From positions 133,951,203 through 134,015,202 of the forward strand of contig OY997588.1 of NCBI GenBank assembly GCA_963921825.1: a stretch of DNA of 64,000 nt, read 5' to 3'. Positions 36,255 to 47,900 of the stretch are shown in pieces; within the stretch, counting starts at the first letter, position 1, and every line of letters starts with the position of its first letter. The translations under genes were made by a program, and so were the position numbers. Source of the stretch: Erodium maritimum. Its lineage: Eukaryota > Streptophyta > Magnoliopsida > Geraniales > Geraniaceae. The notes beneath the pieces were generated by a model that saw only the letters and a program-made list of their open reading frames with translations, had not been told where the DNA came from and ran no database searches.

Positions 36255-36795
36255 GAAGAGTTCATCCTTAAGGGTTTAGATCTTCCTCACCCGTGGTCGT
36301 GTCCCGCGTCGTCGTGTCCCGAGCGAAAAACCAGACTTGGTCGAGGGAGCCGCAAGCTCTAAATCATCCACAACCAGCCTGATTTGTTGCGAAGGAATGA
36401 CCCCTGAGGTTTTGGTGACCTCCTTACTCTCTGTGGCACAACCTTTGTGAAATTCCGGCTTGGTTGGATGATCGGAATCCATGATCGGACTAGATTTTGC
36501 ACCAGATTGTTTAGCCACCATCGGACCCGTCTTTGTGCCGGAAGAACGTCGCGCTCCACCCTTGTTCTGCTTCCTGCTTGAATAATTGATCTCCTTACCA
36601 GCAAATTGCAGCAATGCTACAATAAGCAGCATAATTTGAAACCAAAACAGAGCAAAAAACAGAGAAGGAAAGGAGAGCCGTCGTCTAATACGTATCTCAA
36701 CCCTTTTGTATCATATTGGAGCGATCTGATTATTGAAGAACAGACGTAGAACGAGTCTATCTGGTTAGTCAATGAGATTATTTGAGTTACATCTT

Positions 36796-37490
36796 AGATC
36801 TGCGGTAAGAACCCATGGGAGGAGTAGGGGAGTACTTCAGCTGGTCGAGGAGTCACAGAAGAAGCATGTGGAGAACTGATCAAGATGATGGGTAAAGGTT
36901 CCTTAATCCTATGGAGAGGACCCATTTCGCCGTGAGGAGTACGACCGAACAAAAACTCGATAGTAAGTAGGGGAATGTGTGTCCCGCGAACTTTTGTGTG
37001 ATTAAACCTTGCAAAAAAGAAGGTAGATCGAGGAGGAGGTATCAGTGGAGGCCAAGGAGGTGGGTTCGTCAATGGCGGTTTCAAAGCCAACGTTGCTGAT
37101 CAGTTCACAAATCTGGGAAGGAGGACGGAGGTGTGACCGGTTGTGGGACAATCAAAATCAATTACAGAGTCGTTGACAGAGAAGACGGAGAGGGAGGGGT
37201 AGAACAGGTTGGTCGGGAAGAGCCGCTTGAGAAAAAGCGATGTCGACGACACAAAGGTGTGAGCGATTCGGAAGGATCCCACAATAATGACGAAACCCTA
37301 GACATTGTTCTTTGTTATCGTATATTTGAAGTTTGAACACTTAATTTGATACGATGTGAATAATTTTGAATTTATTTCTCAAAATTAGAGCTTGTGCAAT
37401 ACATTAATCCTTACGGTAAGTTATGTTTTACTAAACTAACCTATACACATTTATAAGATATCTACCAGAATTAAAAAAAAAATGAGTATC
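36796..37490 (-). other. Unidentified stretch with a 98-codon minus frame
   Basis: The minus strand has an open frame at 37090-36794 (MALKPPLTNPPPWPPLIPPP...) with a Pro-rich start and no domain, preceded by a leader-like CT-rich region to about 37.3 kb. The style resembles the 5' halves of the R retroposons, so it may be a truncated member. It could also be displaced sequence once next to the small frame at 33317-33526. The last 150 bases are AT-rich. Confidence 0.3.
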
Positions 37491-38745
37491 TTTTTTTGAG
37501 AATAAGAAGTAGTTTCGTTAATTAGAAAAACGGAGTCATTACAATAGTCATTACTTTTGTAGGGATAATAATCCAATAACCCTTCGAAACGAATCGGTCC
37601 AATAGGAAATGGTGGTAGTAATCAAAACTGAAATAAGAAATACGACAAAAAACAATTTAAAACCAAAACTAGAACAGAAATAAAATCTAAAGGGTGTCAT
37701 CTGCCAAAAACTCCTCAAAGTAGGGCCTAAACATTTCTTGGTCCTTACTCTTCAAGGACTCGGTTTGTCAAATGAGCTACCGAACTGGAACCTAACAGTC
37801 TGGCTGGGAGTGGCGGCTCGTCATAGGCACTCCTCCCGGAGTAGGTACTTGGAGCCCAAGTTGCCTATCTTCCCTCATGGTGGACCTGTTACCCAACCCT
37901 TGCCTGATCCTCCGACGGCTCCCCCGTTGTATCCCTCTTCTGGCCCAACGGGCCCTACAACTTCCCAGATGGGACAAAGTCAAGGAAGCTTATCTCTGAA
38001 CACCCAGGGAGGTCTATCTTTAAAGACTAACCAAGACCTCGAGGGTAGGACATCACCCCAGACCGAACGTGGGACCCAAGAAACGGGTTAGGTACCGTGT
38101 ACGAGGTTACGAGGGGATCATTCCTTCGAGACAACCCGGTCTTAGGTAGCGTGTCCAAGATCAACACTACAAACCCTGACGGTATAGGTGCTTCCCGTCC
38201 TCAATCCGTGACGTACGTCTATCCACCTTGGCAATCTTGAACTCCAAGATCGAGTTATCAAAGCGGGGCACCCGTTGTACCTCCTAGTCACAATCCCAGA
38301 CCATATGACCAAGGTCGCAACTAAGGGCGTACGTCCGCAGACAAGACTATGGATTCCCTGAAAGCCCATAGTTCTCCTATCAATACTCGACCCCTCTCCC
38401 TTACCGAGCAGAAAAAGAAGCCCACTACGCCATCCTCCAATTTCCAGGCCACCACGTCAGGCAACTGCCATAAGTTCGCCATCTAATCCACCAGGGATTG
38501 CCAATAAAATGTTTGAGAAGTCATTAACCGGACCGTTATTGCTTAGGAGAAAGTAAGCTTGTGGCCACACAGCTACGTCGGAGGCACGACTACCTCCTTT
38601 ATAGCTAGACCCCTCATCTTGGCCCCTAACTCATCCACATATCCATGCTCAAGAATGACGCTTTAAGGTTGTCGCGGTCCACCAACACCACGACCCACAA
38701 GGCCCTCATTCCTCTTTGACCCACCAATAAGTAGGGATAACAGTC
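37491..38745 (-). mobile_element. LINE family A, minus copy: ORF1 and 3' UTR, no ORF2
   Basis: It begins with an oligo-T run (37491-37497), the A-tail of a minus-strand element, followed by the same 3' UTR as the plus copy at 30.4-30.5 kb and the same ORF1 end (about 37.74-38.1 kb). The ORF1 zinc-knuckle region, degenerate, lies at about 38.2-38.37 kb with the neighbouring VPRFDNSILEFKIAKVD motif, and DUF4283-like remnants follow to 38.74 kb. The element stops exactly at the start of the E3 5' LTR (38746), and its missing 5' end is not found on the far side of E3 (53236). Confidence 0.75.
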
Positions 38746-41700
38746 TGTAGAACCCCGCTCTTTCAAAAGGGGTTTTAATTGAATTAGGAGACGTCGAGGT
38801 GGACTTTTGCAACGAGTAAAAATTTTGAAGAGAAAATCAAAAAAAAAAGATGAAGGAAGAGGAGGCTGGGCTGCTTAGGAATTGGGCCAGGTTCAAGCCC
38901 AATTCGCGAGTCTCATGCCCATGAGCCGTGCGTGGCCCAACCCTAGCAACAAAAGGGGGGGGGGGGCGAGCCTCTTCGGCTCCCACTGTTCATGCACGCA
39001 ACCCGAGGCGTGTCTTCCTCCCATCGCACCTCCTCTCTCGAGCTTCACGGACCAGAGCTTCGGCCCGAGCTCTTCCTCCGTCTCCGGCCACCTCTTCCAC
39101 CTCCACCTTCCTCTTCTCCTTCTGCTTCTTCTCGAGCAAGCCCCAAAACCAGAGAAACCCTCCGCCCCTTCCTCCTTCTCCTTCAAACCAAACGAACCGG
39201 CGCCGTCGACGGGAGATTCGAACTCGCCGTGTGCGTCAGAGGCGGTGGGTGTCCGTCTCGACCCTCCTCACGCCATCTCTCTTCCTCCCCGACCTCGCAA
39301 CGACCGGATTCGTCCATTTCCGTGCTCGATTCGAGTGTTTTCAGACGAAACCCTCGCCGGCGAAGCTGGTTCTCCAGATCTGAAAGAAGACGACGGGGGT
39401 CGCGTCTCAGGCCTCGCCGTCACGGCTACGACGTCACCAGAAACCCTCCGCCCCTCGCCGCTACGTTTCCTCTCGATTCCGAGCGTTTCTGACGCGGTGG
39501 TCGGCGGCCGAAGCACCATTGCTCGCCGGAGACGCCGCCGGAGCCAGAACACCCTCGAGCTCGGGCTCGAGCACGCCTTGGGCCAGAAGACCCTTGGGCC
39601 GAGAAGGCTTTGGGCCGGGCAACAGAAAAAGACGGGCTTGGGCCCACTACGCTTCGCGGGCCAGGGCATGCTCAGCAGTGGGTCTGGATCCGGACCGGGT
39701 CGGGTCTGGACCGGGTCAGGGCCTGGATCCGGGTCAACCCAAGTCATTTAAAACTATTTTAAAAATCAAATTAAATAATCAACTTTATTTAATTAAAGGT
39801 GAGGATTTCAAGGTTTGATTTAAGTATCAGAGGACCTTTGGACTTTTATCAGTATTAATTTGGACGTTTTATTTGTCAAACCTAGACGGGACTTCGCCCG
39901 AGCACAAGGGCTTGGACCCGAGCTAGAAGAACGAAGATCACACCGGAATCCGTGTGAAGAACGGAGTGGTGACCACTCGAGCTTTTCATCAGAGTTTTAT
40001 TAGAGGAAGACCGCAAGGTAGGGAAAGTCTTAACTTCTCGTTTAAATGCTAGTATGCATGTTAGGCTAATAAAATTGGAAAGGTCCTAGAAATGCCTATA
40101 AGATGCGAATAACTAGCCTAATTGTCTTTCAATTACTAATAACCTGAAGAGTCTAGTAATGCATGCTTAGGATGCCAATCACTAGTGTAACTCGCTTTCA
40201 ATACTTGGGAATTGTTTTACTGGTAGAGCGGCCTTGGCAAAGCCCTCGGATTAGTTGTGTGCTAGGATCACATGCTTGGTTGTTTGTGTTAGTCTTAGTG
40301 CCCGTAGTTCAATCCTAAATGTCCAAATGTATATATCATCGTTAGCAATAAAATTAAAGCGGCTTTATATTACTTATGTGTTGGAGTAATATATCGATGT
40401 GTGCTCTAATCTATGCCCACCATGCGAATAGAACCATAGATCGAGATAGATCACACTCGATGGGTCCCTAGTCAACAAAGCTTCACTAGAAGCGACTAGT
40501 ATGAAAGATGGCTCTTTATGGCTTACGTTCTGTTAGTCATTGGAATGGGATTCCGGAGTCTGATCATAGATATCATGTGGGACATGATATTGGACGACCC
40601 GCCCTGAATATGTGCCATAGATTAAGTCATGAACATATTCAGTGTTGTAGCTTGTTATGTATCCTTAGACCAAGGAGTCTTTGTGATCGCTATGTAGTCA
40701 ACAACTGAGTTTGACCTGAGCCTAACGTTGTCCGTAACAGGGCTTCCATAACGGCCAGGATTGGCTTGGGGATGGGCTACATGAGTGACACGAAAGACGG
40801 CTAAGGGATTTATCCCTCGTACTAAGGTATGGGAAAGATATCGGTTCTCGGCCGCTTGATCGAGAGTGACTGGAAGAATAGCATGGCCATGCACATGATA
40901 CTGGGTATCATATCTTCAGTCATCTCACATATCAAGGAACGGTGATTGAGAATAATAAGGATGACGGCTCTATGCCTTATCTCAATCAGGATATCGGAGA
41001 TAAAAGGATAATGACAGGGACGACGGAAAGGTTAGAATCGATAGGGTCGATTCGTTATGTAGTGTCAGGCAATACTAAAGTCTCGTTAGTTGCCACTTAA
41101 ATAGGATCAAGTAAAATGGGATTTTACGTTGATCTATTGACATGCATAAACCTAAGGGTCACACCGGAGGATGAAACTCATTGACACATTTATGGAGAAT
41201 GGCCAAAAGGGAGTTGTCTCGGGACATGACCAAAACTGGGTTTTGGGTCATGTGCCCGTAAGTGAATATGACTTTACGGATCGAGACAAGGCTTGGAGTC
41301 TTGGGATTGATCGCGTCGGATAATGTTGGACATTTCCGGTATGGAAGGCATGGAGGCGATGAGCGAATCACGGGACCTCGTTGGAAATGGCCACGGGCCA
41401 TGTTCCAAGAGGCCCATGAAAGGCCCATGCAACCAAGGCCCATGGAACTAATTAATCAAGTCTTGATTAATTAGTACTAAGTAAGCAAGACAAGGATTAA
41501 GGTGTTGGTGATTCACCACCTAACCCAATCTTGTCTTGCCATACTTTGTCCTATTTACACCTTACTTGACACCATACTTGTCCCATGCCTTTAGTTGGAC
41601 AAGTATGGGTTTTGTTATGTTTAAGTCATCTTTTTTCAACATAACAAAGAAAAGACAAGAATAGGAAACACATTTTCTCTCCCTTTTCCATGGCCATTTC

Positions 41701-43014
41701 GGGTTTGGCTAGTTTCCTTCTCCATTTTTGTGTTCTTGAGTCCTCAAAGAGAAGAACTACGTGGCTTTGATTCCCATGTGGATACGTAGGCGTCTTGGAG
41801 ACTCAAGCCAATCATTCGTTAACCGGTGTTCTTGTTTTGGTAAGAGATAGTGCTGAATTTTTCTCTTGTGAATCCATTCTTTGTTAGTTGTTTCATGATT
41901 TTAATCGTCTCTTGGTTTTTATTGATTTTCCGCTGCGAGTTGGTTCATCTCCAACCCTACCTCGAGACCCAACAGTTTGGTTGCTTAGTGGATAGGCTAA
42001 GGAGTCTAATGGAACTAGTTGAATTGCATGCTAGAATGCTCGATTGAAGGTTTTCATGATTGGTTGATTGAACTCGTGCTTGACTGTTGAATGTATTTGA
42101 ATGATTGCTTGATTTCCTTAAATGGTTGATTGGAGCACTGAGTATGACTGGTTGTACCGAGCGGTGCAATCAGGTGATCGATGGACCGATGGGTCGTGAC
42201 TGGTAAGTAACGGTAAGTTGTGGTTATGTGATTCGTGTGTTGTGGTTATGTGATTCGTGTGCTGTGTGTTGTGGTGAAACGGTGATTCGTGAACTATGTG
42301 TGATAGTGGGATATTGTTGGTTGAGAATGGATTGCTTCGTGTTTCGCTTGAGTGTGTTACTCATTATTATTTGATTATTATTGAATTGCCCAAGTGTATG
42401 CTTCCTATGGGAGTAATACCTTGGTTCCCGAGGACATAGAGTCCCTTGGAGACGTTTCTGAGAATCCCGATGATAAGCGCCCTCAGGGGGTTGTTTCCGG
42501 TAGCCTCAATGATATGCGTCTCCTCTAGACTTGAGGGAAAATCCGAGAGGACACATCATATGTGGATCGGAGGGTGGTGACTTCATGTGCCACGGCATTG
42601 ATTGGATTGCCTGTTGCCCGTAATTGTTAAGAGTTATCTTGTTGACTTTGCTGATGAAATTATTGAGTTTAAAGTCCACTTGTTATGTATTTTCCCTACT
42701 GAGCGCAAGCTCACCCCTATGAGTTTATTGTTGTGACTACAGGCTTAATTGAGGAGTAGAGGCTCGGGAGCTTCTTGGTGTGGGTGTCTTATTAGAGACC
42801 TCGTTTATGCTTTTACTTCCGTTTTTGAACAAACCATGTTGGAGGATTATTATTACACCCCTGGAGGGTTTTATTTATGTTTTAAACTGAGTTATTCTGT
42901 TTTGAGACTTATTTGAAGGATTTATGAAATGGTTGTCGGTTAAAGAGTGTTGAAAAACGTATTTACTCACGTCCCGCCTCGAGTCCGGGCAAGAACCGGA
43001 TTTGGGGCGTGACA
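38746..43014 (+). repeat. E3 5' LTR (halves B and Y), with an inserted solo LTR
   Basis: It runs from TGTAGAACCCCGCTC to GGATTTGGGGCGTGACA. It includes a GC-rich part at 38.9-39.75 kb with long open frames in several frames and a GGGTCTGGATCCGG repeat near 39.68 kb. The solo LTR S1 (40287-41974) splits it; the 3' LTR shows the uninterrupted sequence. Confidence 0.92.
40287..41974 (+). mobile_element. S1: solo LTR of a second family, 1688 bases
   Basis: It begins TGTTAGTCTTAGTGCCC and ends CTCGAGACCCAACA (TGTT...AACA ends). The 5-bp target duplication GTTTG lies at 40282-40286 and 41975-41979. The empty site is visible in the E3 3' LTR near 52197 (GGTTGTTTGGTTGC). It arrived after E3 was inserted. 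The parent family is not represented by an internal region in this window, so I do not assign it to copia or gypsy. Confidence 0.95.
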
Positions 43015-43017
43015 ATT

Positions 43018-43030
43018 TGGTATCAGAGCC
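43018..43030 (+). other. E3 primer binding site, initiator tRNA-Met type
   Basis: TGGTATCAGAGCC three bases after the LTR end, identical in sequence and spacing to that of E1. Confidence 0.92.
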
Positions 43031-43440
43031 TGGTTTCATTTGAAACAGGTTTCTTGTGAACTGGTTTTCAAACCTCGGACCGAAGTCAATTAAGTGGGTA
43101 GAGTTAGGGAGTCTGAGTCGTGATACTCAGTGACGCGATTTGGAAACATTGACGCGGAGAGTTGGAACGACATGAGTCATGAGTCGCTTTAATGTTTGTC
43201 CTAAATGAAATCTTTACACTACAATGTTGCATTACTTGATTGGTATCCTCTCCCTAGCGATCGGTGATGCCGAATGGTTGAGATCGGAATTGGATTAACG
43301 GGCAGTGATCGACCCGCTAGGCATTCGTTGTAGAGTGAGCCAGTTGTTGGTGGTGTTTCCATTTTGGTGGATCATTTCTAAATTTTCGAGTTGTAGTTTG
43401 GTCGTATTCAATTGTTGACTTGTTTGATTGACCACTATTC

Positions 43441-43902
43441 TGGAGCATGAGTACTCCATGTGTGCTTGTATTGAGTGTTTGGGAGGGGCACGAGAATCCC
43501 GTAGTCCGTTGTGTGAGAACCTTGGGTGGGGCACGAGAACCCCGTATAGCGTTTGTGTTGAGGATGTTGGTGGGGCACGAGAACCCTGTGTGCCCGTGTG
43601 TGGCGAGATTGGGGCACGAGAACCCCGTGTGCCCGTGTGTGGCGAGATTGGGGCACGAGAACCCCGTGTGCCCGTGTGTGGCGAGTTTGGGGCACGAGCA
43701 CCCCGTAGTATTTGGGAGCACGAGAACTCCGTTTATTGATTGTGTTATGTACTTTGGGAGCACGAGAACTCCGTTTATTGATTGTGTTGTGTACTTTGGG
43801 AAGCACGAGAACTCCGGTTATTAACTTTGTCATGTAACTTGAAGAGCATGAGCACTCTTTGTATTGACCGTGTGGTGTCTTTGGCCGAGCATGAGAACTC
43901 TG
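43441..43902 (+). repeat. Array of about 12 hairpin units in the E3 leader
   Basis: Units of about 37-52 bases share a core of the form stem - CACGAGAA (or CATGAGNA) - stem. The flanking four bases change together: GGGG...CCCC in six central units (one or two with a G-T or single mismatch), GGAG...CTCC in the first and in later units, AGAG...CTCT near the end. Between cores, spacers such as GTGTGCCCGTGTGTGGCGAGATT or GTTTATTGATTGTGTT repeat. The array lies between the primer site and gag, i.e. in the packaged RNA leader. Function not known; see findings. Confidence 0.85.
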
Positions 43903-44430
43903 CGTACTTTTGTCTTGTGAAATTGTGTTGGTGATTGTCCCGCTTAAGCGGAGGGTTAAGGGAAAAATACGAATAGGTCATGCCGAAAGTTTGGTAGAAC
44001 TAAAGTGTTTGTACTATCACGGGCTGACTCAGGGGCGCCACTACAGTCGAGCGTGATGGTTCGATGTCAAGTTGTTACGATGAGGTTTGGGGACGCCTGA
44101 ATCAGGTTGTAACAACATGAGATCGACATGAAAAGGTTTGGGTAAAAGTTAAGAAATGGGAATCCATGGAAGGGAAGGGAAGGTTAAGGGTGATTATTGA
44201 ATTGAATTGTGTTAAGTACTAAACCCCTCTTTGTGAAAGGATACCCGAGCAAGGGGTATGCCTGTTGCGTTGTGCCTTGTGTGGTGTGCTTGAGATTGAA
44301 TCCTCCAGTGGGAGTGGATTTCTTTGACTCTATTGAACCCTCCTATGGGAGTTGGTTGTGTGTTTGATTGAATCGCTGATTGTTGTTGTGAGACGCATTG
44401 AGATGCGAACTTGTGTGACTTTATATGAGT

Positions 44431-44446
44431 ATATATATATATATAT
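44431..44446. repeat. (AT)8 microsatellite in the E3 leader
   Basis: Eight perfect AT units after TATATGAGT. Confidence 0.95.
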
Positions 44447-44969
44447 CCCTACTAAGCCTTAGAGCTGTAAACTTGGGTGACTTGTGAGACGCGCGTGAAC
44501 GTCCTTGTACTTGATCGAACCTTTGATTTCGGTGTGAGACGCACGAGGTGCGGGTCTCTTGTCTACACAAGTGTTACTTATGACTTTACGACTTACTTTT
44601 GATCCAAGTGGGATCCGGTGGAGACGCATGAGAACGTCATGCTTGGGTGAATCGAATTGATTGGGTTAAACCGAGTTTTGAACCTATAGTTGCTAAAGGC
44701 AGTGAGCTGGCGAGATGTCACATGTCTATATCCTGGAGAGTACCAAGAGCCGTTCAGTTGCGGGGCAGAGTCAGACATCAGCTGTTGTTCTGGCAGGGGC
44801 AGTGAGCGCCCAGAGTGCTGCTTCCATAGAGCACCAGAGTTTTGGGGATAGACCGGTAGGGTCACCACCTAGAGTTCCTCCAGTCGCAGAGCCGACTGAA
44901 GCGGCCCGATTAATGAGGTGGTTCGCGCAGTGTTAGCTGCGCTCAGCATGAGACTACAACACCGGCACA

Positions 44970-47900
44970 AGAGTCTGTGCCTACCGCCGACGCGGTCACT
45001 ACCGAGATGCCAAGCCAGGTGGACGGTTACACGGCCCAGGCACTCAGGGGTCTTCATAAGTTGAGTACACCAATTTATTCCGGGAATTCAGACCCCGAGA
45101 TAGTTGTATTATGGTTGGAGTGGATTACCCACAACCTTAACACGTTTAGAGTATTCGGATACTCGTTGGAGAATATGTTCCACGACCCCCCAGCCGAGGG
45201 AGAAGCACGATACTGGAAGCAACGTGTGCAAACCAGATTTGGAAATGACTTCCAACCGTTCAGCGGGCTGTCCTTGGGACGGTATTTCCTTCTATCTGCC
45301 CGAGATAACCGACACCAGCAGTGTTGAATCTACGGTGGGAAGGGGTGACCGTCTATGAGTATTAGGCGAGGTTCATGTCCCCGCATCGCTTCGCACCCGA
45401 GATGGTGCCGACCGAGGAGAGCCGCCGTAGGCGTTTCGAGAAGGGACTCAGTTCGTCTGTCACGGATTGAATCATTACATTCAGATCCGAAGACTTTCTG
45501 TACTAGTGGAACAAACACTAGTAGTAGAGAGACATTTTGGGAGACCGCCAAGGCGCGGGAGACCAGGCCGAGGCCGAGGGGCTTCTTGAGGTCGTCAAAG
45601 AGTCGCAGTCCGAGGAGGCAGGGGACCCCAGGTTTCCTTCAGTCACAGAACCAGTCCCGTGAGACACGACGAGTTGGAGAAGTAATGTCCATTGGACCTG
45701 CCCCAGTGGCACAATTTGCCCTCGAGCGAACAGTTGGAACGTCTAGGCCGAGAAGGCAATTGAGTGACGGATCTACGAACCGTCCCACAGGTCGATCTAC
45801 GAGAGTCGACAAGAGAATATGCTGCCATAGCAGTGAATTCTTTCATCCCATCGAGAGGAGGACCTCCGATGTGGCGGGGCCGAGCGTACCTACTTACCGA
45901 GCCCCGAGTGAGGACTTGATACCGATCTTGAGATCGAGTAGAGTACTTGTTACCATCTGCATTTTGGATTTCGTGTCAGCTGACACTTGAGCATTACACT
46001 AGGTGTATTGGTTCGTGGTGATGTATTGATCGAGCGAGTTTAACACTGTTAAGCCCACCGGTACTTTCAACACATCGACTAAAGGTATGGTAGTACCGAC
46101 TAACGTCAGTGGGAATAGGAAAGTGGAGTAACAAACTTAGTCAGATTGAAGGTTCTTTTCTTCTCCGATAGTGCGGATCGAATTTTAAGAACCGAGTGCT
46201 GAAACAGCAAGCGTTCATCGAGCGCCATCAGCGACGAATGCCGAACAGTGAAAGGCCGCAGCCTTGACCAGTAAACGGCCCGACCGATCACCGGAGATGA
46301 CCGAGCAACGATAAGATCAGAGTAGCGCAGCGGAAGCGTGGTGGGCCCATACCCACAGTAGTCGTAATCTACAGTTTCTTCTAACCCCGCTACAGGACTT
46401 AAGTTATAAGATTCGAACCGTTGAGGCGATGTTGTTCAAAATCTTTGTTAGCGAACGAAGGTTGCACAAGTGTGTGCCGTACGTGAGAAACTAAATCACG
46501 GTGTGTCTCTTACGTTCTTTTCAGAAGGACTAATCGGTTTACCGCCAGTTCACACGGAACAAACGGTTAACGCCGAGAGTTAATCGGACAACTTTCCAGC
46601 GGGGAAGAATGCGGAGAACGCGAGTTGAGTACCAAGGCAGATCTCCACCAACTGGAGGAAAGCGAACGTTAATGCCTCGCGAGGACTAAGCATAACCTTG
46701 AAGTTACATCTTAGAAGTGAGAGCACCTCACGTTGAAATCCAGCTACAGATAGCTGAGGACGACTCCCACAAGCTTTCAGGCCAGTAACAAGATGGCACC
46801 GAACGAGGAATTGTAGGATAGGTCGGATTTTGTGCCATGCGTGGGCACAGGAAAAGTTAAGAGCTAATCGTGGTTGATTTTAAAATGTCGAGTAACAAAT
46901 GAAGGAACCGCGCTGGTTTCTGAACTGTTCAAATATTCGAGATCTCAGTACGTGTTGATTACCCCTTAAGGGGCGATTCGGGTGGACTTGACTATAAGTT
47001 GGTTGGTTGATAGCTCGTGAACGGTATAAGGAATACCGCCGGTTGGGATGACCTTTGGCAATCGATCTTGGAACGTGTTTTGCAGTCGAGTGTCATTCTC
47101 GTACGTTCAATTTTGGTGTCTTTAAGGACGCCTACTTTCGACCAGGTACCAGTAAGGGGTTTTGTTGGTCCGTGCTTTTGTACGTCGTTCGTCCGACTAG
47201 GTGTCGGTAGAGTTCATGGTGTTGGGTCTCGAGGTAGGGTTGGAGATGAACCAACTCGCAGCGGAAAATCAAGGAAAACCAAGAGACAATTAAAACCATG
47301 AAACAACTAACAAAGAATGGATTCACAAGAGAAAAATTCAGCACTAGTTCTTACCAAAACAAGAACACCGGGTAACGAATGATTGGCTTGAGTCTCCAAG
47401 ACGCCTACGTATCCACATGGGAATCAAAGCCACGTAGTTCTTCTCTTTGAGGACTCAAGAACACAAAAATGGAGGTGGGAGCTTGCCAAACCCGAAATTG
47501 CAAGGGAAGGGAGAGAGAAGTTGTGTTTCCTATTCTTGTCTTGTGTTTGTTATGTTGAAAAAAGATGACTTAAACATAACAAAACCCATACTTGTCCAAC
47601 TAAATGCATGGGACAAGTATGGTGTCAAGTAAGGTGTAAATAGGACAAAGTATGGCAAGACAAGATTGGGTTAGGTGGTGAATCACCAACACCTTAATCC
47701 TTGTCTTGCTTGCTTAGTACTAATTAATCAAGACTTGATTAATTAGTTCCATGTGCCTTGGTTGCATGGGCCTTTCATGGGCCTCTTGGAACATGGCCCG
47801 TGGCCATTTCCAACGAGGTCCCGTGATTCGCTCATCGCCTCCAAGCCTTCCATACCGGAAATGTCCAACATTATCCGACGCAATCAATCCCAAGACTCCA

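Larger units (their letters stand above)
33550..36784 (-). mobile_element. LINE C: minus-strand LINE derivative with RRM ORF1, interrupted by R4
   Basis: An oligo-T run (33548-33555) marks the 3' end of a minus-strand element (...TTTTCGAGCTTATAAAAAAAA). The direct repeat AGTTACATCTT occurs at 33539-33549 and 36785-36795, consistent with a target duplication. After removal of R4 (33591-34970) about 1.85 kb remains: a 5' region, an ORF1-like basic region (36632-36276), an RRM (36254-36009) and further ORF1 remnants to about 35.45 kb. No reverse transcriptase. The element is non-autonomous or internally deleted. Confidence 0.65.

Noticed and set aside
36276-36632. A separate host gene for the basic protein upstream of the RRM
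   Set aside because: It reads directly toward the RRM on the same strand within LINE C and fits LINE ORF1.
38882-39751. A 289-codon open frame in the E3 5' LTR (272 codons in the 3' LTR at 50847-51665)
   Set aside because: It lies in the GC-rich part of an LTR where several frames on both strands are open. It is Ser/Pro/Arg-rich with no domain, and the two LTR copies differ in frame across a G-run. Treated as composition effect.
43428-43833. Repetitive open frames across the E3 leader array (both strands)
   Set aside because: All frames look open because the units repeat; the base-pairing pattern explains the repeat better than any protein.
43441-43902. CRISPR-like look of the array (short palindromic units with spacers)
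   Set aside because: Plant nuclear DNA inside a retrotransposon; spacers are themselves repeated, unlike CRISPR spacers.
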